From: Candidatus Manganitrophus sp.
GTDB taxonomy: Bacteria; Nitrospirota; Nitrospiria; SBBL01; Manganitrophaceae
Reading direction: 5' to 3'
DNA: 64,000 nt
NCBI GenBank assembly: GCA_028865235.1
Contig: CP114562.1
Coordinates: 174,042-238,041, forward strand
Within the stretch, counting starts at the first letter, position 1. The number at the start of each line of letters is the position of its first letter. Below, piece by piece: positions 29,283 through 37,504 of the stretch. A program made the position numbers and the translations under genes. The notes under the pieces are model-generated. The model was not told the DNA's origin. It ran no database searches and saw only the letters and a program-made list of their open reading frames with translations.

Positions 29283-29734
29283 TGTTCCTTCTCATTGAGT
29301 CGTCGGGAGACGGATCCCTAAGATCGATCGTCCCTTCCAGATCAGGTTCGCGCCTCTCCGCTGTATGTCGGTGACGAGGCAGTGCATGGCCACGCGCTTT
29401 ACCGTCAACCCCTGGATTCAAAATCGCCTCTTAGTCCGCATTTCAAAGCAGCGGCAGGGAGTTCATCTCGCGCCAAGAGACCTGGCCCGTATTCTATTAA
29501 ATCAGGGAGGGTCGCTTCACTGTCATTTTGGACCCCCCCTCTAAAATGCAGATTCGCTAGGCACAGAGCGGCTGCAATGCATTTTTTAATGGAAAAAGAA
29601 GGGGGGTCCAAAATGACAGGCAACTGACCCCCTTCGATTTGATAGGGTCGTGATCACACGATACAGAGATGGACAACGCGGTACCCCGAGATGGGAAATT
29701 CCGAATAGGGGAAATCTTAAGAAGGGAGGTTCCG
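29283..29734. other. Divergent control region between the DNA-processing and mating-pair operons
   Basis: No conserved gene is seen in these 450 bases. The region should hold the promoters of both divergent operons, but no convincing -35/-10 pair stood out. It contains the inverted-repeat element at 29521-29618. Confidence 0.55.
29521..29618. repeat. 98-bp element with 18-base terminal inverted repeats (MITE or IS21-type remnant)
   Basis: TGTCATTTTGGACCCCCC (29521-29538) and GGGGGGTCCAAAATGACA (29601-29618) are exact inverted copies around 62 bases of non-coding sequence. The TGTCA ends and C/G-rich inner part look like termini of an IS21-type insertion sequence, so this may be a miniature non-autonomous copy. 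A regulatory palindrome for the divergent operons is the other possibility. Confidence 0.65.
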
Positions 29735-30484
29735 ATGACGAAGATGTCGTTCATATTTTATTCGATGATGTCGGGCTGGGTGATATCCGTGGCGTTCCTG
29801 GGAGGGACGGTAAATGTCGCCTATGCAAACAAAACAAGCGCGCCCGAGCAGATACTCAAAGAACGCTTTCCGGAGGTGAAGGTCGCAAGCGTTCAGGAGG
29901 CGCCCATGAAGGGGCTTTATGAAGTGGTCACCGAGGAAGGCCGCGTCTTCTATTATGATCCGAAAACCGATCATCGCTTCTTCGGCGAGATGATCACAAA
30001 GGAGGGCCGAAACCTTACGGCCGCGCGCAGGGCGGAATTGGCCGCGGCGAAGCTCGATCGCCTCCCGATCGACAAGGCCATCCGCATTGGAACGGGAAAG
30101 AATATCGTCATCGAGTTCCTCGATCCGGACTGCCCCTACTGCCGAAAAAGCTCCCGGTTTCTTAAAAAACAGGGCGATCTGACCCGGTACATCTTTTTAA
30201 TCCCCATCAAGGAAATTCATCCCGACGCGGAGCGTAAGTCGAAATACATCCTCTGCGCTGCAGACAAAAAAGCGGCATACGACGAGGTCTTCTCGGGGGA
30301 TCTGGATGACCGGAAATATGAGGTCTGCAACGATCCGATGATCACGGCGATCCTCGACGACCACAAAGAGATCGCCGAAGAGATGGGGGTGCGGGGCACC
30401 CCAGTCTTCTTTATCAACAAACATCGGGTCGACGGCGCAAACATCCCGCAGATCGAAACGCTTCTGCAGAACGGCCCTTCCTGA
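29735..30484 (+). CDS. DsbC-type periplasmic disulfide isomerase (first gene of the mating-pair operon)
   Basis: ATG 29735 (GGGAGG upstream) is chosen over an in-frame ATG at 29669 because it begins a signal peptide (MSGWVISVAFLGGTVNVAYA). The mature protein has a DsbC-N dimerisation domain (ILKERFPEVKVASVQEAP ... GRVFYYDPKTDH). A thioredoxin domain follows, with active site CPYC (residues about 133-136) and the cis-proline loop RGTPVFF near residue 225. F-type systems assemble many cysteine-rich periplasmic proteins (TraN, TraU, TraH), and this isomerase would correct their disulfides. A second, isolated DsbC-N domain is encoded at 46772-47098. The gene is intact. Confidence 0.85.
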   Translation: MTKMSFIFYSMMSGWVISVAFLGGTVNVAYANKTSAPEQILKERFPEVKVASVQEAPMKGLYEVVTEEGRVFYYDPKTDHRFFGEMITKEGRNLTAARRAELAAAKLDRLPIDKAIRIGTGKNIVIEFLDPDCPYCRKSSRFLKKQGDLTRYIFLIPIKEIHPDAERKSKYILCAADKKAAYDEVFSGDLDDRKYEVCNDPMITAILDDHKEIAEEMGVRGTPVFFINKHRVDGANIPQIETLLQNGPS

Positions 30485-30512
30485 AGGTGGATCGGCTCGG
30501 CCTGTAGAGAAC

Positions 30513-30531
30513 GGAGGGGAGATCCCCCTCC
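30513..30531 (+). promoter_or_regulatory. Hairpin in the leader of the pilin gene
   Basis: GGAGGGG at 30513-30519 pairs with CCCCTCC at 30525-30531 around a five-base loop. It lies between the dsbC-like stop and the pilin ribosome-binding site and lacks a T tract. With the perfect hairpin after the pilin gene it would bracket the pilin message. Confidence 0.45.
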
Positions 30532-30571
30532 TTACAAACAGAAAAACAAGGAGGACATTCCATGAAATCGC

Positions 30572-30883
30572 GTGAAGAATCTTTTAATGAGGATGACTGT
30601 TTTGGCCCTGCTTGCGGTGGTGGCGGTCGGACTTTTATTCGATCCGCTCCTCAATCATGCCTGGGCCGGAACGGGGGGAACCGAAGTCGACTCGCTCTGG
30701 ACCATGATCACGGACGGGCTGGAAGGAGGATGGGGCAAACTGGCGGGCGTGCTCTTGATCGTGGTCGCGTTGGTCTCCTTTGTGAACGCCTATATCGTTC
30801 CCGGTATCGTAGCGTTCGTTCTGGCATTGACGGTCGGCGTCTGGCCTGCCGTGGTCAACGCGCGATACACGCTGACGATGTAA
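30572..30883 (+). CDS. traA: TraA/VirB2-like conjugative pilin precursor
   Basis: About 103 residues: a long leader with a hydrophobic segment ending AWA (VLALLAVVAVGLLFDPLLNHAWA), then a mature part of about 75 residues. The mature part has two hydrophobic helices (LAGVLLIVVALVSFVNAYI; PGIVAFVLALTVGVWPAVV), the VirB2/TraA fold. The start is unclear. AAGGAGG points to ATG 30562, which is out of frame with the pilin; GTG 30572 is in frame but has the site too close. One missing base between 30562 and 30572 would make ATG 30562 the start, so the leader may be slightly longer. Its place before traF fits. Assigned by topology and context, because pilins diverge quickly. Confidence 0.7.
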   Translation: MKNLLMRMTVLALLAVVAVGLLFDPLLNHAWAGTGGTEVDSLWTMITDGLEGGWGKLAGVLLIVVALVSFVNAYIVPGIVAFVLALTVGVWPAVVNARYTLTM

Positions 30884-30898
30884 TCAAGAACGAGAATG

Positions 30899-30934
30899 CC
30901 TGTAGCAGGCCGTCTGCATGCGGCCTGCTACAGG
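30899..30934 (+). promoter_or_regulatory. Perfect 14-bp stem-loop between the pilin gene and traF
   Basis: CCTGTAGCAGGCCG (30899-30912) and CGGCCTGCTACAGG (30921-30934) are exact inverted copies with an 8-base loop. There is no T tract, so termination is unlikely. The traF ribosome-binding site (GGGAGG) starts at the stem's 3' foot. The structure could protect the 3' end of an abundant pilin message after cleavage and lower traF translation. Confidence 0.7.
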
Positions 30935-30945
30935 GGGAGGCTCGA

Positions 30946-31771
30946 ATGTCGATCTCATTGCTAATCTTCGTCATTTTCGGTCTGATCGGTGCCGAGGCGG
31001 CGGCATCCACCTGCGGGGAAGAGAGCTATTTCTATGAGAGCAATCCTCAGGGCTGGTATTGGAAGCGGCTCTGTCCCGACATGGAAGAGAAGAAGAATGA
31101 AGAAGACACCCCCCTTTCGGAAGGGCGGGAATCAGCACCGGTTGCTCGAAAAAGAGGAGGTTGAAATCCCATGGGAGATTCTCGATCGGCTCGATCCGGA
31201 CGAAATCAATCGGCTGGAGAGAGAGAGTCGTAAAATCGCGGTGATGCTCCCGTCCGAGAAAAATGTACGGGAATATATGAGGTACAAAAACTGGCTCGTG
31301 GACAAGGCCCAGCGCTTCACCGACACGACGAAGGTGCTGGCGAAGACCGATCCGGAGCTCGCCTCCCGGATTGCCGGTATTCCCACCTCGGCCTATGCAA
31401 AAGAAGCCCAGACCCGATTCAAACAGGACGCCTCGGAGGAAATCTTCAGAGGATCCGGTCAGAAAACCGGCTTGGTGGTGATGGTTCAAGAAGGATGCAT
31501 TTATTGTAAGGATCAGGTGCCGGTGATCGAGCTCTTCGCGAGGACCTATGGGTGGGATGTCCAATACATCGATATTCAGGAGAGACCTTCGCTCGCGCAG
31601 AGGCTCGATGTGCGCCCGGTGCCGGACCTGTTTATCGTGCTCAATCGCAACGATCAGGCGCTCTGGCAGCGAATCGGAATCGGACTCCACACGCTTGACG
31701 AGTTAAAGCGATCGGTCTTATTCGGCCTTTATCTTTTAGGAGAGATCAAAGATGAATCGCTTATTCATTAA
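30946..31771 (+). CDS. traF: TraF, thioredoxin-fold mating-pair protein (frameshifted)
   Basis: ATG 30946 starts a signal peptide (MSISLLIFVIFGLIGAEAAA), then the aromatic N-terminus typical of TraF (NPQGWYWKRL). A C6 run at 31109-31114 lacks one C, so the raw frame stops at 31164. Correction joins it to VEIPWEILDRLDPDEINRL and a thioredoxin-like domain with CIYC (MVQEGCIYCKDQ) and a RPVPDLFIV cis-proline loop. Corrected length is about 275 residues. TraF in F-type systems is periplasmic and needed for pilus assembly; many TraF proteins have lost CxxC, but here it is kept, so it may be redox-active. It overlaps traH by 20 bases. Confidence 0.88.
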
Positions 31772-33200
31772 CATCGTGGCGATCTGCCTGCTCCTCGACC
31801 TCGGCGCCGCGGCCGCTTACGCCGGATCGATGCAGGAATTTCTCGATAACGCGATCATCGAGGTGGAAAATCCGACGGCCGTGCAATCCCAGGAGCGGAA
31901 TTTTCTCTGGGGAGGCGGCCTTCATCTTCGCACCCCCAATATGGTTTTCCAGCCCTTTCAGGTGACCCCCCCACGGCTGAAAGCGGGATGTGGGGGAATC
32001 GATATTACGTTCGGGGGATTTAGCTACTTCAATCAGGAACACCTGGTCGACTTCCTCGAGCAGGTGATCGCCGCGGCCCCGGCCTTCGCCTTCAATGTCG
32101 CTTTGGCGACTGTCTGCGAGCAGTGCGAGACCGCCGCGACCACGCTGACGTCGCTGGCCAATTCCATAAACGGCCTGAACATGACCAGCTGCCAGGCGGC
32201 ACAGGTGCTCGGCGGCGCCACCGGACAGCTGGTCGGAAACACGATCAACGAGCGAATTATCGGCGGGCAGGAGAGCAGCTGGCTGCGGGGGGTCAACGAG
32301 TCGCTCTCCTCGGCGAACCGATTTGTCCAGGATTTTGAGCAAACCTTGACCGCCGCCGGCTGTGATCCGGCGAATCCGGCCTGCGTTCACTATAATTTCA
32401 GACAGCCGCTGCTGACGCGCGCCCTGGCCGATACCTACTTCAATGACGGACCGACCGAGTATTTCCTCCGATACCTGATCGGAGATGTCATTCCGATATT
32501 CCCGACCGATCTCTCCCAAAGCCGGGGGATCACCCCGATGGTCCTTCCGGAATCGGCCCTGGGCGGGGATTTTAGCGCATTAATCAGTCAATGGATTTGG
32601 GGGAGCAATCCCGGGGAGTGTACTCAAGTCAGTGTGGATCTACCCGGCTATCAGATCGTCGCAAGCGTTCCGACGCCGGTGACGGTTACGCTCCAGACCC
32701 TCTGCAGCCGGGTCGGCGTCCGGATGGACAGCATCTTTGACAAATTGGTCAATCGTCAGGTGCTGGTGTCCGATGACCTCCAATTTCTGAACGCATTTCG
32801 AATGCCGCTGTATAAATTAATCAACCTCCTCTCCATTCAGCCGCTGCATATCAGCACCTTGCGCGTTGAATTAACCAACATTCTCTCGACCCAGCTCGCC
32901 TATGAGACGCTCTCGGCGATCGCCACCGAATTCTACCGAGGGGTGGCGCGTCTTGAGACCGCGGGGCGCTCCGATCGGGATCCGCTGAATGGGGAGGACG
33001 CCCGAATGATGCGCCAGAGAATGGGCGGCGTCACCCGCGCCGGCTACGAGTTGACGATCAGCCGGTATGACAATTTCCATAAACAGTTGGAGACGTGGCA
33101 GAAGACCGTGGAGTTGGAGAAGCGATTGGTGGGGCAGATGGCCCAGCATCCGATCCTCGGCGCCTATCACTTCTCCAAAGGTCTTGTGAACATGCAATAG
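31752..33200 (+). CDS. traH: TraH, pilus-assembly protein
   Basis: A 482-residue intact frame. A signal peptide (about residues 1-24, ending AYAG) is followed by the conserved TraH start, SMQEFLDN, then RLKAGCGGIDITFGGFSYF. The cysteine-rich segment TVCEQCETAATTL and MTSCQAAQVLGG follows. The C-terminal third is helical and ends near the last codon with HPILGAYHFSKGLVN. TraH belongs to the F-type-specific set that interacts with TraF and TrbI in the periplasm/outer membrane and is required for pilus extension. It lies inside the operon in the order traF-traH-traN seen in related elements. No anomalies. Confidence 0.92.
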   Translation: MNRLFINIVAICLLLDLGAAAAYAGSMQEFLDNAIIEVENPTAVQSQERNFLWGGGLHLRTPNMVFQPFQVTPPRLKAGCGGIDITFGGFSYFNQEHLVDFLEQVIAAAPAFAFNVALATVCEQCETAATTLTSLANSINGLNMTSCQAAQVLGGATGQLVGNTINERIIGGQESSWLRGVNESLSSANRFVQDFEQTLTAAGCDPANPACVHYNFRQPLLTRALADTYFNDGPTEYFLRYLIGDVIPIFPTDLSQSRGITPMVLPESALGGDFSALISQWIWGSNPGECTQVSVDLPGYQIVASVPTPVTVTLQTLCSRVGVRMDSIFDKLVNRQVLVSDDLQFLNAFRMPLYKLINLLSIQPLHISTLRVELTNILSTQLAYETLSAIATEFYRGVARLETAGRSDRDPLNGEDARMMRQRMGGVTRAGYELTISRYDNFHKQLETWQKTVELEKRLVGQMAQHPILGAYHFSKGLVNMQ

Positions 33201-33212
33201 CAGAGGACAAAG

Positions 33213-35099
33213 ATGATCCGGTTCGAATCGTGTGAGGAAAATAGGACTCCGATGACTTCGGCGGCTCGCGATCGGAGGGGTTGTTTTTCAGGAGCCTTCC
33301 TGAGCGCGGTGATGACGCTGCTGCTCGCCGCTTCCTGGACCTTCGCACAGAACCCCGCGGCGTCGGGCGATGCGGCCGGCCGCCTCGCGCTGGATCGCCT
33401 CGGCACCCTTCCAGGGCTGCAAGAATTCACAAATCCGCTCATCGGGAACACTCCGATGACCACGCTCGATGGCAGGCAGAATTTTACTTCCCAGCTCTCC
33501 TGCCCCGCTTCGACGGAATTCCTGAATCTTCTGGCCGTCCCTTCCGCGACAGGAGATCTCTCCCAGGTGATCATCGGCCAGGACACCGACCTGGATGGGA
33601 CCGGAGACGCCTCCTACCAGGTTCCGTTCGGTGTATCGGGAATCTGCGGAAACGGAATCATCTCCTGCGATCCAGGCACCTGGAACAACTGCCGGTATTA
33701 TCGCTGGACCGCCGGAAGCGATGGGCGGGCTGGATTGCAAAACGCGAGTCCGACCGCGCTGGGCGGCTGCTTCTGTATCAATGCCAGCTGTGGAAACAAC
33801 CTTGCCTTTTCGAATCTCGGATCGGTTCTCACCACGTTGGGCGGGGGTGTTGTCGGCGCTCTTCAGAAAAGCAATCCGAACTACGCCATCAGCGATGTCC
33901 GCATTGATGGGAGCGCAATCACCTATTTCGGTCAAAACGCCGGGGCCTGCACGCCGGCGCCGGCGACCGCCGCGCGCGAGCTCCTATTCAATGATCCGGT
34001 CGCGATCGCCGGCGCGCTCGATGCGGAACTCGCCGCGCAGTCGGCCGATCCGGGGAGCGCCTATCCGCTGCTGACGACTTCCCCGGCCGCCCGGGATCAG
34101 ACCGCGGAAATACGCCGGTGTCGCCTGGAGCGGTCGGTGAACGTCGCTTCGGTCAACACTCTCTGTCAGTTTCCTCCCCCGGCCGGGGCGCTGCAGTCGA
34201 ATGAACAGACGGTGATCTTAAAGGTCCTCAGCGGAACGTTTCGCGGCAACAACGACTGCCGATGCTCCCGCGTCTCGGATTATTGCAACCCGCCGGCTGC
34301 CGCCCTGTATGCTTCCGTTCCGGAAGGCGCGGTATTCCTGGGCACCTCGGCGGAGTCTTTCCGAAATCGAAGCCAACGCGATGGGCTCGATCGGTGTACC
34401 TATGACAGCTACGACTACTACCGGCTCTGTACACGACGGTCGGACGTCCTCTCAGAGGCGACCATCGACAGCTGCAGCGCGCTCGATTCAGACCCCGAAT
34501 GCTCCCTTCGGGAGGAAATCGTCGACGGCGTCGCGACTTATCGTATTTTCAATCCGACAGGGCTCTCTCCGATCGAATCCTGCGTGACGTTAAACGGATC
34601 GGTGTCGAGTTACCACATCTGCCGCGCCTGGTGGGAGAAAACGCGCTCCTATCAATGTCGGATCGGCGATGCTTTCAATTTCGATGACGCGCGCCGGAGA
34701 ATGTCCTCCGTGACGCAGAGCGTGACCGATCAGAGCACCTCCGTCCGCTTTCAGGATTTCAGGCAGGATGAGAATGGAAGCTGGGTCAGCATCGGCGGCT
34801 CGATTGGAACGCCGGCGCGAGCCACGTTTGCGGGATGCGAGATGGCGTGTAAAACCAGGCGTCCGATTCAGGATACAGACGCGGGTGCGGCGGGGCACAC
34901 CGGCCAATTCCGGACCTCGACCCAGAGCTATGAGTTTTTCTACAGAAGCTGCGGCGGCGGTTCGTGTCCGGCCGGGCCCGGGGAAGAGCTCCTCAAAGAC
35001 TGCCAGTGCATCGATGAATTCGCGGAGGCGGCGGCTTTGATGAGTGCCTTGGAGCGGGCGGGTGACGATTTGATCTGCAGCAGCGGCGTGAAACGGTAG
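33213..35099 (+). CDS. Large cysteine-rich exported protein, TraN-like
   Basis: A 628-residue intact frame with an N-terminal signal (SAVMTLLLAASWTFAQ, after an N-terminal extension). The protein has more than thirty cysteines, often in closely spaced pairs (GGCFCINASCGNN, CRCSRVSDYC, DCQCIDEF), and segments with TraN-like character such as AGCEMACKTRR and YEFFYRSC. It stands where TraN would be expected. The protein encoded next but one carries the conserved TraN C-terminus instead, so this may be a TraN paralogue or an N-terminal partner of a split TraN. TraN is the outer-membrane mating-pair stabiliser that touches the recipient surface. Many disulfides would depend on the DsbC-like protein. 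Confidence 0.65.
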   Translation: MIRFESCEENRTPMTSAARDRRGCFSGAFLSAVMTLLLAASWTFAQNPAASGDAAGRLALDRLGTLPGLQEFTNPLIGNTPMTTLDGRQNFTSQLSCPASTEFLNLLAVPSATGDLSQVIIGQDTDLDGTGDASYQVPFGVSGICGNGIISCDPGTWNNCRYYRWTAGSDGRAGLQNASPTALGGCFCINASCGNNLAFSNLGSVLTTLGGGVVGALQKSNPNYAISDVRIDGSAITYFGQNAGACTPAPATAARELLFNDPVAIAGALDAELAAQSADPGSAYPLLTTSPAARDQTAEIRRCRLERSVNVASVNTLCQFPPPAGALQSNEQTVILKVLSGTFRGNNDCRCSRVSDYCNPPAAALYASVPEGAVFLGTSAESFRNRSQRDGLDRCTYDSYDYYRLCTRRSDVLSEATIDSCSALDSDPECSLREEIVDGVATYRIFNPTGLSPIESCVTLNGSVSSYHICRAWWEKTRSYQCRIGDAFNFDDARRRMSSVTQSVTDQSTSVRFQDFRQDENGSWVSIGGSIGTPARATFAGCEMACKTRRPIQDTDAGAAGHTGQFRTSTQSYEFFYRSCGGGSCPAGPGEELLKDCQCIDEFAEAAALMSALERAGDDLICSSGVKR

Positions 35100-35107
35100 G
35101 GTTCAAT

Positions 35108-35287
35108 GTGAACGGATTCGATAAAAAGATCAGAGACATTATGAGAGATCCGACGAGTTCGATCTGGCTGAAAATCACGCTCAGAACGGCGCTGGAGCGA
35201 GACTGTGTTCAAGCATACGGAGACGCCATGGTTCTGAAGAACATTTTAAAAGAGAGAATGGATCACCACTTGGGACATTCCCGATGA
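35108..35287 (+). CDS. Small 59-residue protein coupled to traN
   Basis: A GTG-initiated frame whose stop overlaps the next start (ATGA at 35284-35287). It encodes 59 residues, mainly charged helix, including SSIWLKITLRTALERDCV and MVLKNILKERMDHHLGH. No signal peptide or membrane helix is seen. The length, the exact coupling and the lack of any other gene in this 185-base gap argue that it is real. Its sequence resembles the hypothetical small proteins of mating-pair operons in size only; function is unknown. It could be a chaperone-like or regulatory partner of the TraN-type protein. Confidence 0.6.
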   Translation: MNGFDKKIRDIMRDPTSSIWLKITLRTALERDCVQAYGDAMVLKNILKERMDHHLGHSR

Positions 35288-36828
35288 CGATGACGCCGCA
35301 CACCGAAGAGAGCGTACAACTGAAATCGGCGGTGATGATGGCCGAGGCGATCCTTTCGATTTTCTTGTTTCTTGCTTCATCCCTCTCTTCCGCTGCCGCT
35401 CAAAACTTGGTCTGCGGCCAGGACCTCAACGGGGACGGCGCGATCACCGGAAGTGCGGAGAGCGGTCAGTGCATGAACACAGCGGAGGGTCCGCTCTGTC
35501 CCGTCGGCGCCGTCGGCTGCACTGCGACCTATCGACAGCCGATCTGCCCCTCCGGCGGCGGCTTCAATGGAAATTCGGATCGATGCGAGGCGCCGATTCA
35601 GCAGGTATGGAGGCCGTGGCTCTTTATGGAGCTGGTGGGACAATCCGGACTCTGGGCGTTCCGATTACAAATCGATACGACCGATGACGGTCTATACGAC
35701 CTCACAGTGACCAATCCGGGCGGTCCTCAAATGATCCGATCCTTTGAGGAAAACGGATTGGCGATTGCCAGCAGCACCGTGGCGAGGACCACCTATTGGA
35801 GCCTGACGACCGGAGGTACTTGGAGCTCCTCCTCGGTCTTTTCCGGAGGAAATTGGTGGAGTGCGAGCCAGTCCGGACCCCAAGCGAATCGACAGGCCGC
35901 CGCAGGTTACCTCAAAGAACACGTTCGTCTTACATACGGAATTGCGCCGGCAGCGGTTCGGCTCCAGCCCGGCAGCGAGTGGTTCGGCGAGGGATTCTGC
36001 TTCAATCTTCAGGACGATCGCTGCTATTCAGCCCAATGGGAGCGGCCCTATGATGGCTGCCCGAGCGGGTATCTTCTCGATAGCGCCGCAGGCGTCTGTC
36101 AAGCCCCGCCTCAGTGCGCCGTCGGAGCCTACGACGGCAGCCGAAACGAATGTTATGAAGGGGACTCCACCTGTCCCCTCGGAGGAGAATACAGCTGCAT
36201 GAACAACAATGGCGCGTATCAGTGCTCGTCGAACCGGTGCATCGATCTGACCGCGAATCCCCCCCAAACCGTGACCCCGGACATGACCGCCTACCAGAAC
36301 GACGGGCAAGTCGATCCAAGCAGCGGAATGTGTCTCGGTCCTCTCTACATCTTCAACGGAAAGCCAGGGGAGTGCCGGCCCGCGGGGGCAGGAACATCGT
36401 TCTTTGATTGCTGCGACAACGCGCGAGAAGATTTTCTGATCTTCCGGGAGTATTGCACCGAGAACGAGTGGCGGACGAATACACTGCGCGATGCGGAGAG
36501 CTGTCATTTCATCGGCGATTACTGCAAAACCCGCTGGCCGCTGGTCGGCTGCGTGCAGCGCGCCAACGTCTACTGCTGTTTTAACTCGAAGCTGGCCCGG
36601 GTCATCCAAGAGCAGGGAAGGAGACAACTGACGAATTTCGCCCCCGACGGTCAATGGGGGAGCACCTCGGCCCCCAACTGTATCGGTCTTACACCGGAAG
36701 AGCTCCAATACATCGATTTCAGTCAGGTCGCGCTTCCTTTGGATGGGGTGGTTTCCCGCGGCGACATCGCGGTCCAACAAGAGATAGGAAACAAAATCGA
36801 TGAGTTTTATCGCAACCTACAACCTTAG
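35284..36828 (+). CDS. traN: TraN-type mating-pair stabilisation protein
   Basis: 514 residues. The signal lies at residues about 18-40 (EAILSIFLFLASSLSSAAA), followed by a cysteine-rich adhesive region with a DLNGDGAITG calcium-like loop. The conserved TraN C-terminus follows: TSFFDCCDNAREDFL, then KTRWPLVGCVQRANVYCCFN, SKLARVIQEQGRRQL and LTPEELQYIDFSQV. TraN sits in the outer membrane and contacts recipient-cell proteins; the variable middle sets specificity. It is shorter than F TraN (about 600) and works beside the Cys-rich protein encoded at 33213. The 3' end overlaps traW by 29 bases. Confidence 0.88.
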   Translation: MTMTPHTEESVQLKSAVMMAEAILSIFLFLASSLSSAAAQNLVCGQDLNGDGAITGSAESGQCMNTAEGPLCPVGAVGCTATYRQPICPSGGGFNGNSDRCEAPIQQVWRPWLFMELVGQSGLWAFRLQIDTTDDGLYDLTVTNPGGPQMIRSFEENGLAIASSTVARTTYWSLTTGGTWSSSSVFSGGNWWSASQSGPQANRQAAAGYLKEHVRLTYGIAPAAVRLQPGSEWFGEGFCFNLQDDRCYSAQWERPYDGCPSGYLLDSAAGVCQAPPQCAVGAYDGSRNECYEGDSTCPLGGEYSCMNNNGAYQCSSNRCIDLTANPPQTVTPDMTAYQNDGQVDPSSGMCLGPLYIFNGKPGECRPAGAGTSFFDCCDNAREDFLIFREYCTENEWRTNTLRDAESCHFIGDYCKTRWPLVGCVQRANVYCCFNSKLARVIQEQGRRQLTNFAPDGQWGSTSAPNCIGLTPEELQYIDFSQVALPLDGVVSRGDIAVQQEIGNKIDEFYRNLQP

Positions 36829-37473
36829 GGTCATCGTAATGATCTTCCTATCAGCGGGCGCGGTTTCCGACACCTTCGCGGCGCCGGAAATCAAACCCTC
36901 CGGGGGGGAGTCCGCCTCGGCACGGTCGGCGCCACCTATCCGATCGCGGAGCCGGACGCGCTGACCGAAATCGAAGAAGCCGCGAAGCGGGTGAACTGGG
37001 AGAAGCTCCTTGAGAAGAAAAAGATGGTGAAAATGATTCAGTCGTATCGGCCGAGCGGTCTGATCTCCCTGCCGCGCGCCCGAGTCGCTCGCAGCTATCC
37101 GGTCGATATGACCTATACCCTGGCACAGGATATTCCAGACGGGAGGGGAGGCGTCCTTTATCCAAGCGGATTCACGTTTAACCCGCTTCAATATTTATTC
37201 CTTCCCAATATCTTGGTTTTCATCGACGGATCGGATCCGGACCAGGTCGATTGGTATGGCGCTTCCTCTTACGCGAAGGAGCCCCGCGCGACTCTGCTGC
37301 TCACCGATGGGAATTACTTCGAACTGATGGAGAAATTTAAACGGCCTGTCTTCTACGCGAACGGCAGCCTCCTCTCGCGCATGAATTTGACCGCTGTTCC
37401 GGCCGTGGCGATTCAAAAAGGATCAATGATCGAGGTGCATGAAATTGAGCCGCCTGGGAAAAAACAGCAGTAA
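36800..37473 (+). CDS. traW: TraW, pilus-assembly protein (frameshifted)
   Basis: ATG 36800 lies inside the end of traN and starts a signal peptide (IVMIFLSAGAVSDTFA). A G7 run at 36902-36908 shifts the frame. Afterwards the conserved TraW sequence follows: LGTVGATYPIAEPDALTEI, then helices, then RSYPVDMTYTLAQDI, LYPSGFTFNPL, and TLLLTDGNYFELMEKF near the C-terminus, ending VPAVAIQKGSMIEVHEI. Corrected length is about 224 residues. TraW is periplasmic, is often fused or paired with TrbC in F-type systems, and acts in pilus assembly. It lies directly before traU as usual. Confidence 0.88.
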
Positions 37474-37504
37474 TAGGCGCTTCGGCTTCCGGAGCGTGGA
37501 TCTC

